Positions 36,189-43,989 of a DNA stretch of 64,000 nt are shown one piece after another. The notes beneath the pieces are model-generated. The model was given only the letters and a program-made list of their open reading frames with translations, had not been told where the DNA came from and made no database searches. This DNA is from Aldehydirespirator sp965116965 (GTDB taxonomy: Bacteria > Actinomycetota > Acidimicrobiia > Acidimicrobiales > Aldehydirespiratoraceae), in assembly GCA_965116965.1 (NCBI GenBank), contig OZ220743.1, positions 3,534,001 through 3,598,000 on the forward strand. The letters are read 5' to 3'. Made by a program: the position numbers and the translations under genes. Numbering within the stretch: the stretch's first letter is position 1; the number at the start of each line of letters is the position of its first letter.

Positions 36189-37304
36189 ATGCGACGGCCG
36201 CCGATCAGGCAGCTCGACCTGGCCGGGTCACCTGAGGCCATGGGCGACGCCCACGGACGGGCCCACGCGGTTGAAATCCGCCGCTACGCCCACGAACGGG
36301 TGGAGCTGGTCGCCGAAGGGCTCTGGAGCGGCGGACCGCTGGAGCGGGGGGCTGTGCTGGAGCTGGCCGGGGCCTGCCTTCCGGCCCACGAGGCGTTCTC
36401 GCCCCGGCTGCACGCGGAGATGCTGGCCATGGCTGGCGCGGCCGGCATCACCCCGGCCGAAGCAGTGGTGGTGGGCGGCTTCACCGACTTCGTGGACACG
36501 GTTCGAGCGGTCACAGCCGGACCTCATCCGGTGTCAGTGACCGAGGACGACTGCACCGCGTTCATTGTTCCCGATCAGCGGACTGAAGGCGCCGGGATGA
36601 TCGGGCAGACCTGGGACATGCATGACACCGCCACCGACCATGTGGTGTTGGCCCGCCTGCGCCCCGACGACGGTCCCGCCGCGCTGGTGTTCACCACCGT
36701 GGGATGCCTGGGGCAGATCGGCATGAACGACGCCGGCGTGTGCGTGGGCATCAACAACCTCACCGGCAACGACGGCCGCTTCGGGGTGACCTGGCCGTCG
36801 GTGGTGCGCGAGATGCTCGCCCGGACCACCGCGGCCGAAGCGCTCGGTGTGCTGCTGCGAGCCGATCTCGCCGGCGCCCACAGCTACCTGATCCTTGACG
36901 CCGAGGGCAGGGGCTACTGCGTCGAAGCCATGCCGTCGGCCCGGCCGGTCCAGCCCCTCGAGACCGAGCCGCTGGTGCACACCAACCACGTGACCGACGC
37001 CGAGGCCCTGGCGCTCGAAGGCGAGAGGGACGGCGGGCTGATGGCCAACTCGCGCCGCCGCCTGGAACTGGCCGAGAGCCTGCTGTCCGACACCGGCGGG
37101 CCGGTCGATCCCGACCGGCTCATGGAGATAACCCGGGAGCCCACTGCCATCTGCCGCTGGCCCGACACCAAGTACCGCGTGGAGTCCAGCGGCGCGGTGA
37201 TCATGCGGCCCCGAACCGGCGACCTCTGGGCCTGCTGGGGCCAGCCCGCCGAGAACGACTACAAGCACTTCTCGCTGACACCCGCCGCGATCGGCCATGT
37301 CTGA
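36189..37304 (+). CDS. C45-family autoproteolytic acyltransferase/hydrolase
   Basis: A 371-residue Ntn-hydrolase of the acyl-CoA:6-aminopenicillanate acyltransferase type (MEROPS C45). The nucleophile is Cys122 in TEDDCTAFIV, generated by self-cleavage. Other blocks are QTWDMHDTATDHVVLARL, GQIGMNDAGVCVGINNLTGNDGRFGVTWPSVVREML and VHTNHV. Bacterial members hydrolyse or transfer small acyl groups on amines. It is transcribed alone, diverging from vapBC, and is followed by a 47-bp-type palindrome. Confidence 0.82.
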   Translation: MRRPPIRQLDLAGSPEAMGDAHGRAHAVEIRRYAHERVELVAEGLWSGGPLERGAVLELAGACLPAHEAFSPRLHAEMLAMAGAAGITPAEAVVVGGFTDFVDTVRAVTAGPHPVSVTEDDCTAFIVPDQRTEGAGMIGQTWDMHDTATDHVVLARLRPDDGPAALVFTTVGCLGQIGMNDAGVCVGINNLTGNDGRFGVTWPSVVREMLARTTAAEALGVLLRADLAGAHSYLILDAEGRGYCVEAMPSARPVQPLETEPLVHTNHVTDAEALALEGERDGGLMANSRRRLELAESLLSDTGGPVDPDRLMEITREPTAICRWPDTKYRVESSGAVIMRPRTGDLWACWGQPAENDYKHFSLTPAAIGHV

Positions 37305-37325
37305 GGCCACTGCCGACCCTTCCCA

Positions 37326-37372
37326 AACTGGCAGCAGAACGCGCCCTATAGGGGTCAAGACGCTGCCAATTC
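37326..37372. repeat. 47-bp palindrome, diverged AACTGGCAGC copy
   Basis: Outer arms AACTGGCAGC / GCTGCCAATT match with one mismatch; the interior (CGCCCTATAGGGGTC) differs from the other copies but is itself partly self-complementary. It lies between the C45 and GNAT genes. Confidence 0.75.
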
Positions 37373-37409
37373 CCGCCGGCAGGCCCGCCCGAGCGCGTAC
37401 GCACCCGCC

Positions 37410-38072
37410 ATGGGCGAGCTGACGTACACCAACATCAGGGCCGAGTGGGCCGAGGCGCTCCAGCACATCGAGCACACCTCGTTCCCAACCGCGGACCGCG
37501 AGGACCTCTACTGGGCCGACGAGTTGCGGGCCCTGGCCGGCGAGTTCCCGGAGGGCGGCGTGGTGGTGCTCGACGGCGGCACCCCGGTGGCCATGGGGCT
37601 GGGCATCCGCATCCACTTCGACTTCAGCCACACCCAGCACTCGATCCGCGACCTGGTGGGGGTCGACGGCGGCACCGGCCACACCCCCGACGGCCCCTGG
37701 TACTACGGCACCAGCATCGCGGTGCTGCCCGACTACCGCCGCCGGGGCATCGGCAAGCGGCTCTACGACATGCGCAAGCAGATCTGCCGCGACCTGAACC
37801 TGGCCGGCATCGTCGCCGGCGGGGTCATCCCCGGCTACGCCGACCACAAGCACAAGATGTCGGCCGCGGACTACGTGGCCAAGGTGTCGGCGGGCGAACT
37901 GTACGACGCCACCCTCACCATGCAGATCGCCAACGGCTTCGAAGCGAGAGGCGTGATCGCCGACTACATCACCGACCCGGCGGTGGACAGCTGGGCCTCG
38001 CTGATCGTCTGGGACAACCCCGACTACAACCCCACGCCTGAGCAGAGGGGGGATGTCGCACCGCCTCGGTAG
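37410..38072 (+). CDS. GNAT-family N-acetyltransferase
   Basis: The 220-residue protein has the acetyl-CoA-binding motif A VLPDYRRRGIGKRLYDMRKQ (R-R-x-G-I-G) after strand SIAV, and a C-terminal IVAGGVIPGYADHKHKMSAADYVAKV segment typical of a subgroup of GNATs with larger C-terminal domains. The acceptor substrate is unknown. It overlaps in part the leader region of the following Panacea gene, whose own promoter (TATAAT 38080-38085) starts right at its 3' end. Confidence 0.82.
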   Translation: MGELTYTNIRAEWAEALQHIEHTSFPTADREDLYWADELRALAGEFPEGGVVVLDGGTPVAMGLGIRIHFDFSHTQHSIRDLVGVDGGTGHTPDGPWYYGTSIAVLPDYRRRGIGKRLYDMRKQICRDLNLAGIVAGGVIPGYADHKHKMSAADYVAKVSAGELYDATLTMQIANGFEARGVIADYITDPAVDSWASLIVWDNPDYNPTPEQRGDVAPPR

Positions 38073-38079
38073 GGTGCGG

Positions 38080-38085
38080 TATAAT
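38080..38085 (+). promoter_or_regulatory. -10 promoter element (TATAAT) before the Panacea gene
   Basis: A consensus TATAAT, rare in this GC-rich sequence, lies 28 bp before the ATG at 38113 and just after the GNAT stop. It gives the Panacea/118-aa pair its own promoter. No clear -35 hexamer is visible. Confidence 0.5.
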
Positions 38086-38112
38086 ACGCAGGAGCCATCG
38101 GACGGTGCTCAA

Positions 38113-38694
38113 ATGGCATTGCCGAACATTTCAAAACACGGCATGGACACCCCTCCGGGAGACGAGCGGCTCGGTGAGGCGATCGTCTACGTCGCCGAAC
38201 GGATGGCGGACGATCCGGGCGGGCAGGGCGCGGTCAAGTTGAACAAGATCCTGTGGTGGGCCGACTTCGAGAGCTTCCGCGAGCGCCACCGCTCCGTGAC
38301 CGGAGCGGTCTACCAGAAGCTGAACGAGGGACCCGCTCCGGTACGTCTGGTGCCGACACGAAAGAAGCTACTGAGGTCCGGTGCTGTCGAGATGGTGGAA
38401 CGGGACCGCGGGGCCTGGAGCCCGGAGAAGGTCCTGATCACCCACCGCCCGCCTGAGCCCATATTCGACGAGGAGGATCTCCGGTACCTGGAGCGGGCCT
38501 TGGAGAAGTTCCACGGCCTGACAGGCAAGGAGTGCAGCGACTTCTCGCACCGCGCCTCCGCCGGATGGCAGACCGTGAACAACCACGAGGTCATCCCGTA
38601 CGAAACCTCGCTCGTCTCCATGCGGCCTCTAACGGAAGATGACATCGCCTGGGCAAGGTCAGTTGCAATTGAGGCGGGATATATCCCAAGGTGA
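38113..38694 (+). CDS. Panacea-domain (DUF4065/SocA-like) protein, candidate antitoxin
   Basis: A 193-residue protein with the Panacea fold: GEAIVYVAERMADDPGGQGAVKLNKILWWADFESF, the VTGAVYQKLNEGPAP strand-loop, the DLRYLERALEKFHGLTGKECSDFSH helix and a C-terminal WQTVNNHEVIPYETSLV. Panacea domains act as antitoxins for many unrelated toxins. A 4-nt ATGA overlap links it to a 118-residue unknown gene, the expected toxin position. ATG 38113 fits the promoter; an in-frame ATG at 38053 lies inside the GNAT gene. Confidence 0.8.
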   Translation: MALPNISKHGMDTPPGDERLGEAIVYVAERMADDPGGQGAVKLNKILWWADFESFRERHRSVTGAVYQKLNEGPAPVRLVPTRKKLLRSGAVEMVERDRGAWSPEKVLITHRPPEPIFDEEDLRYLERALEKFHGLTGKECSDFSHRASAGWQTVNNHEVIPYETSLVSMRPLTEDDIAWARSVAIEAGYIPR

Positions 38695-39047
38695 CACGAG
38701 ATCCGGGCGCGCCCTTTGTGTTGAGGGCAGCCAGATTCGATGAGGAAGTGGCGCGCACTTTCGGGGCCGAGCGGTCAGCCGACGGGACTCGGCCTTCGCG
38801 CTCCGACTTCGAGAACTCCTGTTGGCCCTCCTTGCTGTCCGCCCTCTCGACCTCGTGGCGCAGCGCGGTGTGCGTCGGCGACGACCTTCCAGAGGTGTTC
38901 GCCCTCCCGATCCAGTCCCACCATGGCATGTTCCCCCCAGCCAGGGTCGCGTTCGTCAAGGAGCCCGCGCACCTAGAGGATCCGAGGCACCTGATCGTCA
39001 TAGGCCTGGACTTCGACTGGGACCATGAGTGGCCGGGTGACGAGTAG
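38691..39047 (+). CDS. Unknown 118-aa protein translationally coupled to the Panacea protein (candidate toxin)
   Basis: I do not recognise this family. The start codon overlaps the Panacea stop (ATGA). The protein has no membrane segment; it contains a Trp-rich middle (ENSCWPSLLSALSTSWRSAVCVGDDL), a PIQSHHGMFPPARVAF stretch and an acidic end (IGLDFDWDHEWPGDE). Position and coupling make it the presumed toxin of a Panacea system; nothing in the sequence shows the mode of action. Confidence 0.6.
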   Translation: MTRDPGAPFVLRAARFDEEVARTFGAERSADGTRPSRSDFENSCWPSLLSALSTSWRSAVCVGDDLPEVFALPIQSHHGMFPPARVAFVKEPAHLEDPRHLIVIGLDFDWDHEWPGDE

Positions 39048-39240
39048 CCGCCCGCGGCATCGGCAGCGGCCTTCGGGGATTGCGGATGCTCGACCGGCTA
39101 ACGCCGTGCGGCCCGGGCCTCCGACTCCTCAGACAGATCGGGGGCGTGCTCGCCGATGGACATCACCAGCCTCGCCGTCGACATCTGGACATCGCGATCG
39201 CCTGGGGCAACCCCGCCCAAACCCCGACGCCGCGGCGTAG

Positions 39241-39651
39241 ACCGAGTGCTCCGACAGCCTGAATAACAACGAGGAGGCGGGCGAGCACTGGACGCCGCGC
39301 GACGCTGTGACGCTGATGGCCCGGCTCGTTTTTGAGCCTGTGGCCGACCAAATCGAGTCGAGCACGTACCTGATCTACGACGGCGCCTGCGGCACAGGTG
39401 GGATGCTCACGCTTTCCGACAAGACACTGCAGGAGATCTCAGGCGAGCGCGGCAAGCAGGTGTCCACGCACCTATACGGCCAGGAGATCAACGCCGAGAC
39501 TTACGCGATCTGCAAGGCCGACATGCTCCTCAAGGGCGAAACCGCGGACAACTTCGTAGGCGGCCCGGAGCACTCCACACTGTCCAACGATGCCTTCCCG
39601 GACAAGGAGTTCGACTTCATGTTGTCGAACCCTCCCTATGGGAAGAGCTGG
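39241..39651 (+). pseudogene. hsdM fragment (type I restriction-modification methyltransferase)
   Basis: The frame after TAG 39238-39240 reads SLNNNEEAGEHWTPRDAVTLMARLVFEP, then DGACGTGGMLTLS (AdoMet motif I), YGQEINAETYAICKADML and EFDFMLSNPPYGKSW (catalytic NPPY). This is the central part of HsdM. The N-terminal helical domain and everything after NPPYGKSW are missing, so it is a dead fragment. The 190 bp before it (39048-39237) hold no gene that I can support. Confidence 0.8.
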
Positions 39652-39653
39652 AA

Positions 39654-39814
39654 TCAACCGATCAGGACAATAGCTATCCAAATGAAGTCATCAATCAGTT
39701 CCATCGTGTTCGCAGTACCGACGGCTGGAAATACGCGCGTGCACTTGCGCTCATTGAGATATTCACATTCGAACCGGACCGCTAGATCTCGCGTAGTCTA
39801 GATCTCGCGTAGTC
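39654..39814 (+). other. Unidentified 3' gene fragment and 16-bp tandem duplication scar
   Basis: Right at the HsdM break another frame reads STDQDNSYPNEVINQFHRVR and ends FTFEPDR at TAG 39783-39785; it looks like the genuine C-terminal end of some other protein, which I cannot identify. It is followed by two perfect tandem copies of TAGATCTCGCGTAGTC (39783-39798, 39799-39814). The remaining 34 bases to 39848 show nothing recognisable. Confidence 0.4.
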
Positions 39815-39848
39815 GCTACTTCCTTCTCGTGATCGAGAGGTCGTCCGC

Positions 39849-41012
39849 TCAGTCAGCCGATCGTCCGGCGGCGCGGGACTCCAGTTCTGCGACCAGGTCG
39901 GGGGTGTGCTGACCTAGGGCGGGGACGGTGGCGTCTGGATCGGCGGCGCCGCTGAGGTTGAACGGGGGCTTGTAGACCTCGGTCGACCCGGTGGGGGTGG
40001 TCACCGGCATAAAGCGGTCGCGGGCTCGGAGCTGATCGTGCTGCCACAGCGTTAGCGGGTCCCGCACGAAGCTGTGGGCCACCCGGCCGGCCCGCATGCG
40101 ATCCATCAGCTCATCGACGCTGACCGAGGCGAACACCGAGGTGATCAAGGCCTCCAGATCATCGATGTTGGCGATGCGGTCGGAGTTGTCGGCGAACCGG
40201 GGATCGGCGGACAGCGCCGGGTCCCGCAGGACGTGCTCGGCGAAGTCGGTCCAGTCCCGGTTGCTCTGCACCCCGATCATCACCAGCTCACCGTCGCGCA
40301 TCGGGTACATGCCGTAGGGGGCGATGATGGTGTGGCGGTGGCCGGCCCTCGGCGGCACCGAGCCGCTGCCCACGGCCGCGTAGGTCGGCGCGGCCGTCCA
40401 CTCGGCGACGCACTCCAGCATGGACACCTCGATCGAGGCGCCCTCGCCAGTGGCCTGCCGCCTGTACAGCGCGGCCAGGATCGACGAGAATGCGTACATG
40501 GCCGCGGAGATGTCCGCGATGGAGAAGCCGACCTTGCAGGCATGCTCCGGCGTGCCGGTGAGCGCCACCGCTCCCCCTTCGGCCTGCACGGCCAGGTCGT
40601 AGGCCTTGTCGTCGGTGCGGGGGCCGCCCAAGCCGTAACCGGAGATGTCGCAGGCGATCAAGCCGGGCAGGTCCGCCCGCAGCTGGTCGGCGAGGATCCC
40701 GGCCCGGCGGGCCGCGGCCGGCGACAGGTTCTGCACGAACACGTCGGCGCCGGCTGCCAGCCGGTCGAAGCGGGCACGGTCGTCGGGGTCCTTCAGGTCC
40801 AACTCGATGCTCTGCTTGCCCCGGTTGGCCCACACGAAGAACGCGGAAGTGCCGCTCATGGCCGAGTCGTAGTGGCGGGCGAAGTCGCCTTCACCGGGTC
40901 GTTCCACCTTGAGGACGCGGGCACCCAGGTCGGCCAGCTGGCGGGTGGCGAACGGCGCGGCGACAGCCGCCTCCAACGCGACCACGATCACGCCCTCCAG
41001 GGGCGCACTCAT
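39849..41012 (-). CDS. CaiB/BaiF (class III) CoA transferase
   Basis: A 387-residue family III CoA transferase with the interlocked-ring fold. Markers are the N-terminal LEGVIVVALEAAVAAPFATRQLADLGARVLKVERPGEGDF, NRGKQSIELDLKDP, and the catalytic Asp139 in DDKAYDLAVQAEGG. Such enzymes move CoA between carboxylic acids such as succinate, formate or oxalate derivatives. The acyl-CoA dehydrogenase gene lies upstream; between them is a 13-codon leader frame created by a duplicated start region (41010-41050), which links the two translationally. Confidence 0.88.
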   Translation of the reverse strand: MSAPLEGVIVVALEAAVAAPFATRQLADLGARVLKVERPGEGDFARHYDSAMSGTSAFFVWANRGKQSIELDLKDPDDRARFDRLAAGADVFVQNLSPAAARRAGILADQLRADLPGLIACDISGYGLGGPRTDDKAYDLAVQAEGGAVALTGTPEHACKVGFSIADISAAMYAFSSILAALYRRQATGEGASIEVSMLECVAEWTAAPTYAAVGSGSVPPRAGHRHTIIAPYGMYPMRDGELVMIGVQSNRDWTDFAEHVLRDPALSADPRFADNSDRIANIDDLEALITSVFASVSVDELMDRMRAGRVAHSFVRDPLTLWQHDQLRARDRFMPVTTPTGSTEVYKPPFNLSGAADPDATVPALGQHTPDLVAELESRAAGRSAD

Positions 41013-41050
41013 GGTGTCGACGCCCTCTCGCGCCCCAGGGGCGCACTCAT
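41010..41050 (-). CDS. 13-codon leader frame between acyl-CoA dehydrogenase and CoA transferase
   Basis: ATG 41050 overlaps the dehydrogenase stop (ATGA) and reads MSAPLGRERASTP before a TGA that itself overlaps the CoA transferase ATG at 41012. The first 16 bases (ATGAGTGCGCCCCTGG) duplicate the real CoA transferase start, so this is probably a duplication that moved the true start 38 bp downstream while keeping coupling. Confidence 0.4.
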
Positions 41051-42261
41051 GTGGTCGGCTCCTGCTTGGACAGGTAGCCGCCGCGGGTCTGGGGCAGCCT
41101 CATGTCCAGGATCCGCGAGGCCACCACTGTGCGCAGTATCTGGGCGGTGCCGCCGCCGATGGTGAACATCCGCACATCCCGGTACATGCGCTCCAGGGGA
41201 TTGTTGCGGCTGTAGCCGGCCGCGCCGTGGGCCTGCAGCGCGTCGCTCACCACGGCGATGGCCGCCTCGGAGGCGAAGATCTTGGCCTGGGCGGCCAGGG
41301 CGGGATCGGGGAACGGGCTGCCGCCGGGCCCCCGGGAGGCCGCGGCTCGGTAGATGAGGCTGCGGGCCGCCTCCAGCTTCACCGACATGTCGGCCAGCAT
41401 CCATTGCAGCCCCTGGAACTCGGCGATCGGGCGCCCGAACTGCTCACGCTTCTTCACGAACTCCAGCGCGAGCTCGTAGGCGCCGGAGGCCAGGCCGAGC
41501 GCCACCGTGCCCGCACCCACCCGCTGGGTGTTGTAGGCGTTCATCAGGTCGGCGAAGCCTCGTCTCAGTCCCGACGGCGGCTGCACCGCCATGTCCCCAC
41601 CGACCTCCATGTTGTTGAAACTGACCACCGTCTCGGGGATTCCCCGAAGTCCCATAGCCGGCTCGCGCTCCCGGATCTCCAGGCCGGGGGTCTCATCCCT
41701 GAAGGCCAGGAACGCGCCGACACCCTCCTCGCTGCCGTGCTCGTCATAGACCCGGGCGAATACCAGGTGGGTGATCGACACGCCGCCCCCGGTGATCCAG
41801 TGCTTGACCCCGTTGAGCACGTAGCCGTCACCGCTCCGGTCGGCTCGGGTGGTCATCTCCGACGCGGCGCTCCCGGCCCCGGGCTCGGTGATACAGATGG
41901 CCGGCTTGTCCCCGGCCAGTACCAACGCCGCCACTTTCTGGCGCTGGGCGACGGTGCCGTAGGCCATTACCGCGGAGAGCGCCCCCATGTTGCACTCCAC
42001 CGCGATGCGGCCGGTGACCCCGCACACCTTGGCCATCTCCTCCACCACCAGCACGGCGTCGAGCAGCGACCGGCCGGGACCGCCGAGAGCGGCGGGCACC
42101 GTCATGCCGGTGAAGCCGGCCTGCTGGAGAGCGTCGACGTTGTCCCACGGGTATTGCTCGCTGCGATCCACCTCGGCCGCCCGGGGCGCGATCATCTCGC
42201 GGGCCAGGGCCCGGGCCTCAGCCTGGAGAGCCCTCTGCTCGTCCGTCAGCTCCCAGCTCAT
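41047..42261 (-). CDS. Acyl-CoA dehydrogenase
   Basis: A 404-residue FAD enzyme that alpha,beta-dehydrogenates an acyl-CoA and passes electrons to ETF. Visible signatures are the N-terminal MSWELTDEQRALQAEARALAREMIAPRA, CITEPGAGSAASEMTTRADR, KHWITGGGVSITHLVF and the C-terminal QAHGAAGYSRNNPLERMYRDVRMFTIGGGTAQILR. In the last motif the usual catalytic Glu position (YRDVRxxxIxEGT) reads IGGGT, so Glu is absent there and its position or the activity is uncertain. It is directly upstream of the CoA transferase and probably acts on the same substrate. Confidence 0.88.
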   Translation of the reverse strand: MSWELTDEQRALQAEARALAREMIAPRAAEVDRSEQYPWDNVDALQQAGFTGMTVPAALGGPGRSLLDAVLVVEEMAKVCGVTGRIAVECNMGALSAVMAYGTVAQRQKVAALVLAGDKPAICITEPGAGSAASEMTTRADRSGDGYVLNGVKHWITGGGVSITHLVFARVYDEHGSEEGVGAFLAFRDETPGLEIREREPAMGLRGIPETVVSFNNMEVGGDMAVQPPSGLRRGFADLMNAYNTQRVGAGTVALGLASGAYELALEFVKKREQFGRPIAEFQGLQWMLADMSVKLEAARSLIYRAAASRGPGGSPFPDPALAAQAKIFASEAAIAVVSDALQAHGAAGYSRNNPLERMYRDVRMFTIGGGTAQILRTVVASRILDMRLPQTRGGYLSKQEPTT

Positions 42262-42288
42262 GCCAACACTCCGTCGTCTGCCGATCGG

Positions 42289-42335
42289 AACTTCAATGAG
42301 TCAGCCACCCCAGGTGTGGTTGACTCATTGAAGTT
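42289..42335. repeat. 47-bp palindrome with different arms (AACTTCAATGAGTCA type)
   Basis: 15-bp perfect arms AACTTCAATGAGTCA / TGACTCATTGAAGTT with an inner CCAC / GTGG. Same total length as the GAATTGGCAGC palindromes. It lies just upstream of the acyl-CoA dehydrogenase start and 3 bp from a dispersed element. Confidence 0.82.
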
Positions 42336-42338
42336 CAT

Positions 42339-42416
42339 GGGCCGCTCCGGCCACGGCCTCGTTCCGGCCACGGCGCCGATTCTCACGGACCGCTCCCTAT
42401 CCGCTCGGCCTCCAGG
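42339..42416 (-). repeat. Dispersed ~100-bp element, copy 6
   Basis: It supplies the C-terminal residues LEAERIGSGP and stop codon of the TTC38-like gene and then a GTG-initiated frame containing TRPWPERPMNFNES that runs into the adjacent palindrome, where the usual 3' third is replaced. Confidence 0.7.
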
Positions 42417-43750
42417 GGAGTCTCCGCAGCGCTCGCCGCGGTGTTCGACACGGGCGTGGAGAGGTCGGCACCGGCGTCCGCGGCCCGGCGGGCGAGGTTG
42501 ATCAGGTCGCGCTGGGCGATGCTGCCGCCAATCCACCGCGCCGACCCACCGAGACGGGCGACAACGCGGACGAAGCGATCGGCGTCGCCCGCGGCGTAGG
42601 CGCGAAACGCGTGGGCCAGGGGCGCAACAACGTCCATGAACGTGCGGTCGTTCTCGCTTCCACACGCGCGCTCCCGGCTACCCGAACTGCTGGAAGGTAC
42701 GACCACGTCTGTAAACGTGCGGTCGTTCCCGGTGGCGCCGGCCCCGCGCGCCTCGAGGCCCCGGAACCAGCGCTGCGCTCCGGGGTGGTCAGGCCTGCGG
42801 GCGAAAGCAAGGGCCGCGTGGATGTCCAGGAAGCCGCAGGTGTGGCGCTCGGTCACTCCGTCCCAGCGGTCGGCCAGCCCGTCCCAGCGGTCGCCCGCAT
42901 CACAGCCCGCCAGCTCGAGCCGCCACAGCAGCGAGGTCTGGTCGCACAGCTGGAAGGCGGTGGAGGCATGGGGCCGGCGCTCGTCGAAGACGGCCAGGGC
43001 GCCGCCGGAGTCGCCCGAGGCGAGCAGGCGCAGGGCCAGGTGCCACCAGATGTGAGTGGCCAGGAGTTCCTGAGCGCTCCACCGCTCGACGGAGCCCTCC
43101 AACAGCGCGAGCGCGGCAGGAGTGTCATCGGTGGACTCGTAGACATGGGCCAGCGCATGCCGGGCCCACAAGTCGTCGGGATCGAGGCCCAGGGCCACCC
43201 GGCCCAACTCCTCGGCCTCGTCGTAGCGTCCGACCTCCTCCAGGGCGAAGGCATGCTGCCCGGCCACGAAACCCCATCCCGGCTCGCCGCGCCATGCCTC
43301 CTCGGCGCGGGAGCTGGAGTCCAGGCGGCCGAAGTCATCGCCCACGTGCAGGTAGACGTCGTGAGCGAAGCGCACCGCGGCGAAGTCTCTGCCAGCCGCC
43401 GCCACAGCGTCCCAGGCCCGGGCTGCGGCGGTGAACTCACCGGCGACCAGAAGGTTCAGCGCCTGCACATGGGCCTGTTCGCGGTCGCCTGAGCCTGCGG
43501 CCCGCGCCACCGCCCGCCGAGTGTCGGACTCAAGGGTTCCGGCACGAACGGGTGTGCCGGCCAACACGCGGTAGACCGCGGCGAACACCGGCCCCATGAC
43601 GAAGGACTCGTCGTTCCGGCCCGCCTCCGAGGCCACGGCCACTGGGTCGCCGCGATAGTGCAGGTACTGCTCCCAGGCCCGCTCCCACGCCCCGACGCTC
43701 GCACGCACTCCGTCCACCGGCCCCAAGTCGGGCAGGCCCGCCACCGTCAC
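42383..43750 (-). CDS. TTC38-like tetratricopeptide repeat protein
   Basis: A 455-residue helical-repeat protein resembling the TTC38 family: HVQALNLLVAGEFTAAARAWD, DVYLHVGDDFGRLDSSSRAEEAW, GLDPDDLWARHALAHVYESTDD and ATHIWWHLALRLLASGD are typical. TPR proteins of this type are of unknown function. Two oddities: residues near the C-terminal third contain a 25-codon duplication (NDRTFTDVVVPS and then NDRTFMDVVAPL), and the last residues come from a dispersed element. GTG 43750 overlaps the stop of the small gene upstream. Confidence 0.78.
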   Translation of the reverse strand: MTVAGLPDLGPVDGVRASVGAWERAWEQYLHYRGDPVAVASEAGRNDESFVMGPVFAAVYRVLAGTPVRAGTLESDTRRAVARAAGSGDREQAHVQALNLLVAGEFTAAARAWDAVAAAGRDFAAVRFAHDVYLHVGDDFGRLDSSSRAEEAWRGEPGWGFVAGQHAFALEEVGRYDEAEELGRVALGLDPDDLWARHALAHVYESTDDTPAALALLEGSVERWSAQELLATHIWWHLALRLLASGDSGGALAVFDERRPHASTAFQLCDQTSLLWRLELAGCDAGDRWDGLADRWDGVTERHTCGFLDIHAALAFARRPDHPGAQRWFRGLEARGAGATGNDRTFTDVVVPSSSSGSRERACGSENDRTFMDVVAPLAHAFRAYAAGDADRFVRVVARLGGSARWIGGSIAQRDLINLARRAADAGADLSTPVSNTAASAAETPLEAERIGSGP

Positions 43751-43989
43751 GCGGCTCCGACCTCCGGGCGCCGGAGGACCGCGACGCCCTCCGAGTTGGG
43801 GTGCACAGCCTCACCCGGCCGCTCCGCCAGGAAGTCGCGGGAGACCGCGGCCTCGATCACGCTCCGCCGGCCCGAGGCTGCCCGCCCAACGTCGAGCAGG
43901 GCCGCGACTCGCCCGACGGCACCCCGATCGCCCCCCGCAGCGACCACCGAGGCTGCCCGCCCAGGGTCGGGCAGAACCGCCCGACTCAC
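43747..43989 (-). CDS. Small 80-aa protein of unknown function, coupled on both sides
   Basis: The GTG start at 43989 overlaps the stop of the P450 gene (GTGA) and its stop overlaps the GTG start of the TTC38-like gene (GTGA), so it fits exactly into the 235-bp gap as a coupled gene. The sequence has an internal repeat (DPGRAASVVAAGG and DVGRAASGRRSVI) and ends FLAERPGEAVHPNSEGVAVLRRPEVGAA. I recognise no family and it has no membrane segment. The double overlap is the main evidence that it is translated. Confidence 0.5.
   Translation of the reverse strand: MSRAVLPDPGRAASVVAAGGDRGAVGRVAALLDVGRAASGRRSVIEAAVSRDFLAERPGEAVHPNSEGVAVLRRPEVGAA

Noticed and set aside
39048..39240. A short frame with similarity to the GNAT C-terminus (WGNPAQTPTPRR versus WDNPDYNPTPEQR)
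   Set aside because: The match is a dozen residues and could be chance; not enough to call a duplicated gene fragment.
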